Translations under genes and position numbers: made by a program
Notes under the pieces: model-generated
Seen by the model: only the letters and a program-made list of their open reading frames with translations
Databases searched by the model: none
Told to the model about the DNA's origin: nothing
Assembly: GCA_963812255.1 (NCBI GenBank)
Contig: CAWEUM010000003.1
Coordinates: 1,302,001-1,366,000 of the forward strand
Source of the DNA: DATJGR01 sp963812255
GTDB lineage: Bacteria > Pseudomonadota > Gammaproteobacteria > Pseudomonadales > Azotimanducaceae
Length of the DNA: 64,000 nt
Reading direction: 5' to 3'
Shown here: one piece after another, positions 18,296 to 26,962 of the stretch
How the letters are laid out: every line of letters starts with the position of its first letter
Position numbering within the stretch: position 1 is the stretch's first letter

Positions 18296-19740
18296 TCGAC
18301 GTATCGCAGGCGCCGTTCTGGGGCGTGCTCGGCGCGCCGCTCCTCGGCGCCGTGACGCTCGCGGTGATCCGCGGCTATCGGTTGTCGGCCGTGGTGAACG
18401 CCGTTACGTCGTTCTTGACGCTGCTCGGCGCCGTCTCGTTTCTAGCCATCAGGCCGGCGCCGGGCGCATTGTTGTTCATCGACGATCTGAACATCGTGTT
18501 CATCGTCGTCAATGCATTCGTCGGCTTCACGACGAGCGTGTTCAGCGCGAGCTACATCGGTCACGAGATCGAGACGGACCGGCTGACGCGCAACCACGTG
18601 CGGTTCTACCACGCGATGTTTCAGTCGATGATGTTCGGCATGAACCTCGCGCTGGTCGCGAACAACATCGGTCTGATGTGGGTCGCTGTCGAACTCGCGA
18701 CATTGACGACGGTCGTAATGGTCGGGCTCTACCGCACGCATCAGTCGCTCGAAGCGGCATGGAAATATTTCATTCTCGGCAGCGTCGGCATCGCGCTCGC
18801 GCTGTTCGGCACGACGCTCGTCTACGTGGCGGCGCTGCCGGTGCTCGGTGAAGGCTTGCAAACGATGGCATGGACCAACTTGATCGCGCATGTCGCGCAG
18901 TTCGAACCGGCGATCCTGAATCTCGCGTTCGTGTTCCTGCTGCTCGGTTACGGCACGAAAGTCGGTCTGGTGCCGGTGCACGGTTGGCTGCCCGACGCGC
19001 ACGCCGAAGGTCCCACGCCGATTTCGGCGGTGCTGTCGGGATTGTTGCTGAACGTCGCGCTATACGCGGTACTGCGCTTCAAGATGTTGATGGCCGGCAA
19101 CGCGGGCGCCGTGGCGCCGGGTCCGTTGATGATCGGAATGGGACTCGCGTCGCTTTCGTTCGGCGCGTTGATGCTGTATCGCCGGCGCGACATCAAGCGG
19201 CTGTTCGCCTATTCGTCGATCGAACACATGGGCATCATTACGTTCGCGTTCGGCGTCGGCGGACCGCTCGCGAACTTCGCTGGGCTGTTGCACATGACGA
19301 TGCACAGCCTGACGAAATCGGCGATCTTCTATGCCGTCGGGCACATCGCGCAGATCAAGGGAACGCAGCGCATCGCCGACATCCGCGGGCTGACTCACTC
19401 GCACCCGCTGCTCGGCTGGGGTCTGGTGCTCGGCGTGCTCGCGATCGCCGGTATTCCGCCGATGGGAATCTTCATGAGCGAATTCCTGATCGTCACGTCG
19501 ACGATGGATCGGCTCCCGTGGCTCGCGCTGCCACTGGTCGTGGGTCTGTTGCTCGGCTTCGGCGCGCTGCTCAAACAACTCAACGCAATCGCGTTTGGCG
19601 AACCGAGCTCGAATCATGCGCCGAGTGATGCGTCGTATCTGCCGTTGTACGGTCACCTGGCGCTGGTGCTCGCCGCCGGCATCTTCCTGCCGGCGTCGCT
19701 CGTGCAGTGGTTCCAGACGATCGCGCGATTGCTCGGGTGA
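18292..19740 (+). CDS. hyfF: HyfF-like proton-pumping membrane subunit (Ehr complex)
   Basis: Second antiporter-like subunit (482 residues, about 14 spans) of the NuoN/NuoM/HyfF family. Motifs: GLMWVAVELATLTTVVMVGL with the conserved TM5 Glu, GYGTKVGLVPVHGWLPDAHA with the TM7 Lys, DIKRLFAYSSIEHMGI, and TMHSLTKSAIFYAVGH. GTG start at 18292 with GGAGACG upstream, overlapping the hyfE stop. With HyfB it gives the complex two candidate ion-translocating modules. Confidence 0.93.
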   Translation: MIDVSQAPFWGVLGAPLLGAVTLAVIRGYRLSAVVNAVTSFLTLLGAVSFLAIRPAPGALLFIDDLNIVFIVVNAFVGFTTSVFSASYIGHEIETDRLTRNHVRFYHAMFQSMMFGMNLALVANNIGLMWVAVELATLTTVVMVGLYRTHQSLEAAWKYFILGSVGIALALFGTTLVYVAALPVLGEGLQTMAWTNLIAHVAQFEPAILNLAFVFLLLGYGTKVGLVPVHGWLPDAHAEGPTPISAVLSGLLLNVALYAVLRFKMLMAGNAGAVAPGPLMIGMGLASLSFGALMLYRRRDIKRLFAYSSIEHMGIITFAFGVGGPLANFAGLLHMTMHSLTKSAIFYAVGHIAQIKGTQRIADIRGLTHSHPLLGWGLVLGVLAIAGIPPMGIFMSEFLIVTSTMDRLPWLALPLVVGLLLGFGALLKQLNAIAFGEPSSNHAPSDASYLPLYGHLALVLAAGIFLPASLVQWFQTIARLLG

Positions 19741-19746
19741 ACGCCA

Positions 19747-21273
19747 ATGAATGATCGACTGACCGGCACGTTCGATGGCTCACAACGTCTGCTCGGCAGC
19801 ACACCGCTCGCGCGCGCATCGGTCGACGCGGCCGCGTGGGATTCGCTCGCTGTTCGGCTCGGCGAGGTCGGCGCCTGGTCTCTGCTCGCGCATTGGGCCG
19901 AGCCCGGCGCGGTGCACGCGGCGGTGTTCGACGCGCACGATGGCGCGGTCGCGATCGCGACGCTCGATTGTCCGCAGAACCGGTATCCGTCGATCGGTCG
20001 TCGGCATGCGCCGGCGATTCGACTCGAACGCGCGCTCCGCGATTTGCACGGCATCGAGGCGGATCACGCGCCCGATCCGCGGCCGTGGCTCGATCACGGC
20101 CGGTGGCCGCTGCGTCACCCGCTCGCGTCGAAGCCGAGTGCGCCTGCCGCGCCGCCACCTTATCCGTTCCTCGCCGCGGAAGGCGACGGCCTGCACCAGA
20201 TCGCGGTCGGTCCGGTGCATGCGGGCATCATCGAGCCCGGGCATTTCCGCTTCTCCGCCAACGGCGAAACGGTGGTGCGCCTCGAAGAGCGCTTGGGCTA
20301 TACGCACAAGGGGATCGAATCGTTGTGGGTCGGCGCGCCGCTCGATCGCGCTGCGCGACTCGCCGCGCGCGTGTCCGGCGACAGCACTGTGGCGATGTCG
20401 TTCGCGTTCGCGCGCGCGGTCGAAGCGGCGCTCGGCGTCACGGTGCCGACCCGCGCACAATGGCTGCGCGGACTGATGGCCGAGCTCGAACGCATCGCGA
20501 ATCATCTCGGTGACATCGGCGCGATCTGCAACGACGCGGCGTTCACGCTGATGCACGCGCACTGTGGTGTACTGCGCGAGCGCGTGCTGCGCGCGTGCGG
20601 CACGGCGTTTGGTCACCGCCTGATGATGGATCGGATCGTGCCGGGCGGCGTCGCCGTCGATCTCGGGACCGACGGTATCGCGGCGATCCGAACCGCGCTC
20701 GGCGAGATCGACGCGCGCTTCCCGAGGCTCGTCGAGCTGTACGACGACACGCCGTCGCTGCAGGACCGCACCGTCGGCACCGGCGTGCTGGCAGCGGACC
20801 TGGCGCGTCAGTATGCCGCTGGCGGTTTTGTCGGCCGCGCGTCGGGGCGCGCGTTCGACGCGCGCCGCGCGATTCCGTACGCGCCTTACGACGCGCTCGA
20901 CTTCGACGTGGTGGTGCGCACCGACGGCGATGTCGATGCGCGCGTCTGGGTCCGCATCGATGAAGTACGGCAAAGCGTGCGTCTGGCCCGCACGATGCTC
21001 GACCGCCTGCGCGACGGGCCGACGTTCGACGACCGCATCGCGCGACCGGACGGGCTCGTCAGCGAAGGCGCGGCGCTCGTCGAAGCGTTCCGCGGCGACG
21101 TGTTCGCGTGGGTCCGCGTCGACGGCGACGGTCGGATTGCGCGCTGCCACGTCCGCGACGCATCGTGGTTCCAATGGCCGCTGCTCGAAGCCGTCGTCGA
21201 AGGGAACATCGTCGCGGACTTCCCGCTGTGCAACAAATCGTTCAATTGCTCGTACGCGGGCCACGACGGATAG
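19747..21273 (+). CDS. HyfG/NuoD-like large subunit lacking the [NiFe] ligands (Ehr complex)
   Basis: Large subunit (508 residues): an N-terminal NuoC/HycE-N-like region, then the NuoD/hydrogenase large-subunit fold (VGPVHAGIIEPGHFRF, EERLGYTHKGIE, LERIANHLGDIGAICND). Group 4 hydrogenases hold [NiFe] with two CxxC pairs. Here the first pair, normally RVCGIC, reads RVSGDS (S210, S213). The second, normally DPCxxC, reads FNCSYA (C501 kept, A504 in place of Cys). Four thiols therefore fall to one, so no [NiFe] centre should form and no hydrogenase-type C-terminal processing site is evident. This is the hallmark of energy-converting hydrogenase-related (Ehr) complexes. The real electron donor or acceptor is unknown. 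Confidence 0.9.
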   Translation: MNDRLTGTFDGSQRLLGSTPLARASVDAAAWDSLAVRLGEVGAWSLLAHWAEPGAVHAAVFDAHDGAVAIATLDCPQNRYPSIGRRHAPAIRLERALRDLHGIEADHAPDPRPWLDHGRWPLRHPLASKPSAPAAPPPYPFLAAEGDGLHQIAVGPVHAGIIEPGHFRFSANGETVVRLEERLGYTHKGIESLWVGAPLDRAARLAARVSGDSTVAMSFAFARAVEAALGVTVPTRAQWLRGLMAELERIANHLGDIGAICNDAAFTLMHAHCGVLRERVLRACGTAFGHRLMMDRIVPGGVAVDLGTDGIAAIRTALGEIDARFPRLVELYDDTPSLQDRTVGTGVLAADLARQYAAGGFVGRASGRAFDARRAIPYAPYDALDFDVVVRTDGDVDARVWVRIDEVRQSVRLARTMLDRLRDGPTFDDRIARPDGLVSEGAALVEAFRGDVFAWVRVDGDGRIARCHVRDASWFQWPLLEAVVEGNIVADFPLCNKSFNCSYAGHDG

Positions 21274-21279
21274 GCGAAG

Positions 21280-21795
21280 ATGCGCAGATTGCTGTTCCAG
21301 AGCCTCGTCAACCGACCGGTCACCGAAACACCGCCGCCGCTCGATGACGCGGGCCTCGCCGAGCTCGCGGGGCGGCTCGACGCCACGGCGCGGCGCAAGC
21401 TCGGCCGCAGCCTCGCGATTCGAGAAGTCGACGCCGGTTCGTGCAACGGCTGCGAACTGGAGATCCACGCGCTGAACAACGCGGTCTACGACCTCGAGCG
21501 GTTCGGTCTGCGGTTCGTCGCGTCGCCGCGGCACGCCGACGTGTTGCTCGTGACCGGCCCGCTGACCGCGAATATGCGCGAGGCGCTGGAACGCACATAC
21601 TTCGCCACGCCGAACCCGAAGTGGGTCGTCGCGGCCGGCGATTGCGCGATCGACGGCGGCGCTTTCTCCGGCAGCTACGCTGTGTGTGGCGGTATCGGCG
21701 AGACCGTGCCTATCGACCTGAGGATCACGGGCTGTCCGCCGACGCCGGAGCAACTGTTGCGTGGTTTGCTCGCGTTGGTCGAGGCGAACCGGTGA
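21280..21795 (+). CDS. HyfI/NuoB-like Fe-S small subunit (Ehr complex)
   Basis: Small subunit (171 residues) of the NuoB/HycG/HyfI family. All four ligands of the proximal [4Fe-4S] cluster are present: C55 and C58 in SCNGCELE, C122 in AGDCAIDGG, and C152 in TGCPPTP. The spaced CxxC, rather than the adjacent CC of complex I, is the hydrogenase form. So the electron-carrying cluster is kept although the neighbouring large subunit has lost its metal site. Begins 6 nt after the large-subunit stop and ends the operon. No HycF/HyfH-type polyferredoxin gene follows. Confidence 0.92.
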   Translation: MRRLLFQSLVNRPVTETPPPLDDAGLAELAGRLDATARRKLGRSLAIREVDAGSCNGCELEIHALNNAVYDLERFGLRFVASPRHADVLLVTGPLTANMREALERTYFATPNPKWVVAAGDCAIDGGAFSGSYAVCGGIGETVPIDLRITGCPPTPEQLLRGLLALVEANR

Positions 21796-21826
21796 TGCCT
21801 GCGGCGGGGCACCCAACGGAGACGCA

Positions 21827-22612
21827 GTGGCGCACGTGATCGAGGCGGCCGTTGCCTTCGGTCGAACGCGAGACCATGCTATGCAGCCGCGGGATTCAGC
21901 TCCCGTCACGTTCATCGAGGAGCGCTGGCGAACGTTGCGCAACGAACGGTTTGTTTCCGGTCTGACCCGCCGCGGGTTCGTCGGCATGGCGGTGGCCGCG
22001 GTGGCCGGAGCAATGCTGCCCTCCACGCTCGGTGCGGCGCCAGCCGCGGAGTCCGCGGCCACGAGCCGGAAGATCGACATCGAACGATTCGTGCAGGACT
22101 GCGTCGACGCGAATCGGGAAGCGGAGGCGCAGACTGCGGTGCTGGAAATACTCGCGCGCGCCGTGCGCGAGCCCGCTCGAATGCTCGCAGCTGTCGGCGC
22201 GCCTTCGCGTGCAGGCATCTCGGTGATCCATCGCTCCCCGACGCTCACGATCTTCAGCGCCGCCTGGACGCCGCAGATGAATCTCATGCCGCATGATCAT
22301 CTGATGTGGGCGAACATTGGGATCTACACGGGCCGCGAGGACAATCTACTCTGGCGGGATACGTCCCACCGCATCGAGGCGTTCGGCGCCAAAGCCCTCT
22401 TCGAAGGTGACACCGTCGCCCTGCCCGTCGACGTGATCCACTCGGTGACGAATCCTCTGCTCCGGTTCACGGGCGGCATCCATATTTACGGCGGGGATTT
22501 CTTCGCCACGACGCGCAGCCAATGGAACCCCGAGACGCTGGAAGAAGAACCCTCCGACGGTGACGCCATCCGCCAGATGTTCGAACGTGAGAACGCGCGC
22601 CTCGGGATCTGA
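21827..22612 (+). CDS. Tat-exported cysteine dioxygenase-like cupin protein
   Basis: About 261 residues. After an N-terminal stretch comes a twin-arginine signal, SGLTRRGFVGMAVAAVAGAM, so a folded, probably metal-loaded protein should be exported. The mature part contains MPHDHLMWANIGIYTGRED followed by ALPVDVIHSV and GIHIYGGDF, the metal-binding pattern of the cysteine dioxygenase/DSBH predicted metal enzymes (two His in HDH, a later His). GTG 21827 has GGAG 5 nt upstream; ATG 21881, also in frame, would shorten the region before the RR. It starts 31 bp after the Ehr operon stop and could be cotranscribed, but a functional link is only inferred. Confidence 0.75.
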   Translation: MAHVIEAAVAFGRTRDHAMQPRDSAPVTFIEERWRTLRNERFVSGLTRRGFVGMAVAAVAGAMLPSTLGAAPAAESAATSRKIDIERFVQDCVDANREAEAQTAVLEILARAVREPARMLAAVGAPSRAGISVIHRSPTLTIFSAAWTPQMNLMPHDHLMWANIGIYTGREDNLLWRDTSHRIEAFGAKALFEGDTVALPVDVIHSVTNPLLRFTGGIHIYGGDFFATTRSQWNPETLEEEPSDGDAIRQMFERENARLGI

Positions 22613-22691
22613 GTCGCCACCGAACTCGAGAGGTCGCGGGGCGCCGTCCTCTGCAACTCGGTCCATCCGGACGGTGAAGGTCGGCTGAATC

Positions 22692-22922
22692 TCAGTGTGC
22701 CGGTGACGCCGGGTCCGAGGCTTTGTCGCCGTCCGGTTGGATCCGCGACGCAGACTCGACGCGACGCGACGCGGATTCAGCGGCCGATACAGCATCCTGC
22801 GCCGCCGTGCGCGCCTGCTTTGCATCCTCTGCGACACCCGTGATCGCCCCGGGCTTCGTGCTGTCGGCTGGCCCACAACCCGCAATCGAGATCAATACCA
22901 GTAGCAACAACAGTCGGTTCAT
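22692..22922 (-). CDS. small alanine-zipper lipoprotein
   Basis: A 76-residue lipoprotein: signal MNRLLLLLVLISIAGC with the lipid-accepting Cys16 in the lipobox. A short alanine-rich helix follows (AEDAKQARTAAQDAVSAAES), which is the heptad pattern of Lpp/OprI-like alanine zippers, and then a disordered polar tail. The second ATG (22922) is used because AGGAG lies about 6 nt upstream of it but directly abuts the first ATG. It is too short for a periplasm-spanning zipper and has no C-terminal Lys, so covalent attachment to peptidoglycan is unlikely. Confidence 0.75.
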   Translation of the reverse strand: MNRLLLLLVLISIAGCGPADSTKPGAITGVAEDAKQARTAAQDAVSAAESASRRVESASRIQPDGDKASDPASPAH

Positions 22923-22971
22923 TCGCATCTCCTAATCAGGCGGATGACGTAGGCGACGCGGCGAAGCCGGC

Positions 22972-23763
22972 TCACCCACCCACCAACTTCCGCCGAAACC
23001 GCCTCATTCCACTCAACCAGCGGTCGTAGTCGTTCGCCTTGCGCTGGAAATACGTCGCGACCTCCGGATGCGGCAGCACCAGGAAACGCTCGTCGCGAAT
23101 CGCATCCACACACGCGTCCGCAACGAATTCCGGTTCCAGAATGCCGTCGCCGGCAGCCTGGCGCGTGCTGGACGAAGCACTGGATGCACGCGGACCGAGA
23201 ATGTTGGTGCGCACCGCCTGCGGACACAACACCGACACGCCGATGCCTTGATCGCCATAGTTGATTGCAAGCCATTCGGCGAGTGCGACCGCGGCATGCT
23301 TCGACAGTGCGTACGGTCCGGAGTCGATCTGCGTGAGGAGGCCGGCGGCAGACGCGGTAGACAGCAGATAGCCGCCGCCGCGTTTGATCATGCCCGGAAT
23401 CACCGCGCGCGCAGCAGCGAGGTGCGCGAATGCATGGACGTTCATCATCTTCTGCCATTCCTCGGTCGGCAGCTCCAGACCACCTCGACGCCCGTAGCCG
23501 GCATTCGACACGAACAGGTCCACCGCGCCGTAGCGCGCTTCGGCGTTGGCAACGATCCTCTCGATGGCCGCCTCATCCGCGACGTCGAGCGACGCGGCAC
23601 TGGCAACGTCGCCGATCAGCCGGGCGGTTTCTTCGGCCGTCGCGCCGTTCAGGTCGGTACACACGACAGCCCGCGCACCCATACCCGCGATGCGCTGTGC
23701 GAGGGCGCGCCCGATGCCCGATCCAGCGCCCGTGATGATGGCCACCTTGTCGTTCAGTTCCAT
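22972..23763 (-). CDS. SDR family oxidoreductase
   Basis: Classical short-chain dehydrogenase (263 residues): IITGAGSGIG at the nucleotide site, FVSNAGYGRRG, catalytic Ser in STASAAG and the YALSK motif (Tyr/Lys). Extra C-terminal residues ending RFRRKLVGG are usual in SDRs that act on bulky substrates. The start is ATG 23763 because GAGAGGAGCG lies upstream; the frame opens 67 codons earlier without family homology. Divergent from the PhyH-like gene at 23914. Confidence 0.92.
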   Translation of the reverse strand: MELNDKVAIITGAGSGIGRALAQRIAGMGARAVVCTDLNGATAEETARLIGDVASAASLDVADEAAIERIVANAEARYGAVDLFVSNAGYGRRGGLELPTEEWQKMMNVHAFAHLAAARAVIPGMIKRGGGYLLSTASAAGLLTQIDSGPYALSKHAAVALAEWLAINYGDQGIGVSVLCPQAVRTNILGPRASSASSSTRQAAGDGILEPEFVADACVDAIRDERFLVLPHPEVATYFQRKANDYDRWLSGMRRFRRKLVGG

Positions 23764-23913
23764 GTGCGCTCCTCTCGTCCATGCAGCGGCCCCGACGTCG
23801 TCATCGTACAGCAGGTGCTGCAGCTTCCGAACGCGGGCCGGTGACCTCATTCCGGTTGGGTCGCGTCGCCTGCCAAGCAATAATGACCTGCCACCCAACG
23901 CGAGGTAGACCAT

Positions 23914-24753
23914 TTGATCACCCAGGCCGCCATCGACGAATTCCGGGACCGGGGCGTGGTGCATCTCTCAGGCGTCCTGGACGCTGATGCGATCGCGATC
24001 GCCAGGGCAGCCTTCGACTGGTCGCTTAGCCACCCCGGACGCGGTGCATCGCAACTGCTGCCGGGCACGCCCGGATCCTTCTACGGCGATCTCGCGAATC
24101 CGGCATCGTTCGATCCCTATACCGACGTCAACACGAAGACGCCGATTCCGCGCATCGTCTCCAGCCTCTGGCAGAAGCCGGACGTGTGGTACATGTACGA
24201 GCAGATCTTTCTCAAGGCTGGGGGCGAAGCAGATGCCGCACGGCGCACGCCTTGGCACCAGGATCTCCCCTATCTACCGGTGTGCGGCAACGACCTCGCC
24301 GTGGTGTGGATTTCGTTCGACGACCTGGCGGCGGACGAATCGCTGGAATTCGTCGTGGGTTCCCACCGGGGCACCCTCTATGACGGCAGCCGCTTCGATC
24401 CCAATGACGAAACCCTGCCGCTGTACGGCACCGGCGACCTGCCGCGTCTGCCCGACATCGAGTCAAATCGCTCCAACTATGCGATCGTCTCGTTCCCGAT
24501 TAACGTCGGTGATATCGTGGTATTCCATCCCGCCATGCTGCACGGCGGTGCGCCGGCCGGATCCGGCAGGCAGCGGCACACGTTATCGCTGCGTTACTTC
24601 GGCGAGGACGCGAAAGTGGCCTGGCGCCCCGGCGATACGATGGAGCGCATCGCGAAGATCGGCGACGGGCCGGACATGCATCCCATGACCCGCGCCAAAC
24701 GACTCGGCCAAGGCGCGCCGTTTCGCGATCCCGGCTTTCCGAAGGTGCATTGA
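23914..24753 (+). CDS. phytanoyl-CoA dioxygenase (PhyH) family protein
   Basis: Second Fe(II)/2-oxoglutarate oxygenase of the window (279 residues), not closely similar to that at 13190. Iron ligands appear in TPWHQDLPY (HxD) and in MLHGGAP (distal His), followed by an Arg-rich RQRHTLSLRYFG segment that should bind 2-oxoglutarate. Starts at TTG 23914 with GAGGTAGAC upstream, at the expected beginning of the fold (AIDEFRDRGVVHL). Substrate unknown; its divergent SDR neighbour could act on the product. Confidence 0.9.
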   Translation: MITQAAIDEFRDRGVVHLSGVLDADAIAIARAAFDWSLSHPGRGASQLLPGTPGSFYGDLANPASFDPYTDVNTKTPIPRIVSSLWQKPDVWYMYEQIFLKAGGEADAARRTPWHQDLPYLPVCGNDLAVVWISFDDLAADESLEFVVGSHRGTLYDGSRFDPNDETLPLYGTGDLPRLPDIESNRSNYAIVSFPINVGDIVVFHPAMLHGGAPAGSGRQRHTLSLRYFGEDAKVAWRPGDTMERIAKIGDGPDMHPMTRAKRLGQGAPFRDPGFPKVH

Positions 24754-24824
24754 GATTTCGGCTTGTCCTCGATCCACCGAGCTTTCATCGTTCGATCCGT
24801 TGAACTCCCGACGATCTGCAACGC

Positions 24825-26957
24825 TCAGAACAGCGAACGATAGCCGAGGCGGCAGTAATAGCCGACGATATCCAACGCCTGCGTCTGCACCGGCGCATCA
24901 CGCTGGGTGCGGTCGTAGCCTGCTTCGAACTCGAAGTACATGTTGCGCGTCGGCCGATAGTCGAGCCGCAGTGATGGTGCAACTGTCCACTGCGACCCAC
25001 CCATATCCGTGAATTCGCGATAGTCGACGCGGATGCGCGGATACAGCTGCCAGACATTGCGAAACGTGAATCGATTGTTCCAATAGATCGAACTCGTCTG
25101 TGATTCGGGGCTGTCCGCATAGCGCAGGTACAACGCAGAAAAGGTCTGGCTGCCGAATATGTCGTCCGACCGAAAGCGCAGCGTGTAGTAGTAATCCTTC
25201 CGCGATGGAGTCGCCGCAACATTGCCCGACGCTTGCGTCTCGGCATAGTCCGAGTACGAAATGTCGGTTCCGACCTGCAACCGCGGCGAAAACTCCTGAT
25301 CGAAGCCAATGGTCGCCAACGAAAGCGTTGCGGTGCGATCGTCTGCGAGCTGCTGGATCTGTTGATCGGTGTACGTCCCTTCGAGGTCGCTCAAGCTGGC
25401 GACCCCCTGCCCGATCAATGCGTTCTCCGTCGTGATGTACGGGCTGCGACGACGATCCACGTTCACATACGCCGTCGATCCCTCGGCAAGTCGAAGATTG
25501 ACCATCAAGTACGTTGTGTTCAGCGCGCTGTGATAGGTGTCGTAGTCGATCAGAGAAAACGCCGAAATACGGTCCCGGACATAGCGAGTCTCGAGTCCCA
25601 CGGCTCGGCGGTCGAGCAATCCGTCGGCCCGCTGTTCGATATAGAACGGAGCGAAATCCCACAATCCATCCGCCAGGATGATTTCGGCATTCACGCCGTA
25701 CAACGGCCGCTTCGTCGTGAACGCACTGCTGCCGTAATCCAGCGCATAGCCACCAATTGCCCCGACTTTCAACCATGGTGAGAGTTGGTACCGGATCTGC
25801 GCGCCGTCATAGCGGCCCAGAACGCCACTGTTCTGCTGCGACTGCCGACCGATCCTGACTTCGACGCCCCAATCGATCTGTTTGCCCTCGAGATAGGCGG
25901 TCGACAACTGATAGGTGCTATCGGCGTCGGAACTCATGTCATATAGGCCGTTCGTCGACATACGCATCCCGAGTTCGAGACTCTGCGTGCGTCGCGCAAC
26001 GATGACATCTGCATTCGTGAACAGGCCATCGACTCCGACGATGGCTTTGTCGCCGTTCACGGCCAACTCGTTGCGAAGGTAGAACTGTGAAATGTTACCC
26101 ACCGCGATCCAGCTCGCCTGTCCCGGATCCGGTTGCTTCAGTTTCTTCTGCACGGGCAGATCACGCGTGAGAAGTCCGGACAGGCGTTGCCGGATCCGCG
26201 GCGTACTCTCGGAGTCGGGATATTGCGCGAGGAACTGTTCGTAGATCAGCTTTGCTTGCGCATCCTGGTGATTGCGCTCTCGAGCCATCGCCAGCATTTC
26301 GAGCGCCTCCTGGCGCACCGCGACGTCGCTCGATTGCGCGGCCTTCGTGTAAAGCGCAATGGCGCGTTGATAGTCCTGCGACATCGCGGCCTGGCGCGCC
26401 CCGGCAAGGGCTCTTTGGTACGGATCCGAAATCGACTCCAAGGCGTCGGGGTCAACAGCGGTCGGCGCATCAAGTTGCGGCGCGCTCGAAGGCTCGGCAG
26501 TCACCGCCAATGCAGAGCCCGCCGAGTCGGGAGGAACCTCCGCCTGTGCCATTTCGTTGTGTCGCGGCGGTTTCGGGTCCGTCAATCGAATCGCGAGGTG
26601 GCGTGCATCGGGTTGCGGCAACAATTCGATCGACATCGGCCAACTCAATCGAATCGCGAGGTGGTAACCACCTGCGCCGCTTCCATCGAACGTCAAATGT
26701 TCAACCGCACCGAGCTCGCCATCGTAGTGCTCGTCTTCCTGATTCCATTGCGCCGAAAGCGTTGCTCCCCGCAACCGGATTTCGATCGAGTCGGATTTGA
26801 CGTCATGCGCGGTACTTCGAACATCCTCGGCGAAGGCGAACTCGACGACGGTGCTGCCATCGGCTTGCTCGACGATCCGCGCGCCTTGCAGCGGCGTCGT
26901 GTCGGCCAACGCAATGCCGCAGTAGAGCAAAAGAAGTCCTAGACCGGCGCGCCACAT
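24825..26957 (-). CDS. outer-membrane beta-barrel protein with AMIN-like and TPR domains
   Basis: 710 residues: a signal peptide (MWRAGLGLLLLYCGIALA), a beta-rich domain at about 25-130 that looks like an AMIN domain, and a TPR-type helical part at about 170-290 (KAAQSSDVAVRQEALEMLAM, IYEQFLAQYPDSE). About 420 residues of alternating aromatic/polar beta strands follow, ending GYRSLF, the terminal-Phe signal of outer-membrane barrels. It is the last gene of the cytochrome operon, 5 nt after the 36-haem cytochrome gene. The likely role is the porin sheath of a porin-cytochrome conduit, with the TPRs docking the periplasmic cytochromes. That is inferred from context; an MtrB/PioB relation is not shown. 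Confidence 0.8.
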   Translation of the reverse strand: MWRAGLGLLLLYCGIALADTTPLQGARIVEQADGSTVVEFAFAEDVRSTAHDVKSDSIEIRLRGATLSAQWNQEDEHYDGELGAVEHLTFDGSGAGGYHLAIRLSWPMSIELLPQPDARHLAIRLTDPKPPRHNEMAQAEVPPDSAGSALAVTAEPSSAPQLDAPTAVDPDALESISDPYQRALAGARQAAMSQDYQRAIALYTKAAQSSDVAVRQEALEMLAMARERNHQDAQAKLIYEQFLAQYPDSESTPRIRQRLSGLLTRDLPVQKKLKQPDPGQASWIAVGNISQFYLRNELAVNGDKAIVGVDGLFTNADVIVARRTQSLELGMRMSTNGLYDMSSDADSTYQLSTAYLEGKQIDWGVEVRIGRQSQQNSGVLGRYDGAQIRYQLSPWLKVGAIGGYALDYGSSAFTTKRPLYGVNAEIILADGLWDFAPFYIEQRADGLLDRRAVGLETRYVRDRISAFSLIDYDTYHSALNTTYLMVNLRLAEGSTAYVNVDRRRSPYITTENALIGQGVASLSDLEGTYTDQQIQQLADDRTATLSLATIGFDQEFSPRLQVGTDISYSDYAETQASGNVAATPSRKDYYYTLRFRSDDIFGSQTFSALYLRYADSPESQTSSIYWNNRFTFRNVWQLYPRIRVDYREFTDMGGSQWTVAPSLRLDYRPTRNMYFEFEAGYDRTQRDAPVQTQALDIVGYYCRLGYRSLF

Positions 26958-26962
26958 GTGCT

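Noticed and set aside
19747..21795. Active [NiFe] hydrogenase
   Set aside because: Three of the four metal-binding Cys positions of the large subunit are Ser, Ser and Ala, so the site cannot form.
19780..22287. 835-codon minus-strand open frame across the Ehr large and small subunit genes
   Set aside because: It is a shadow of high-GC coding DNA: arginine/alanine-rich, no family motif, no ribosome site, while the plus strand reads conserved NuoD/NuoB proteins.
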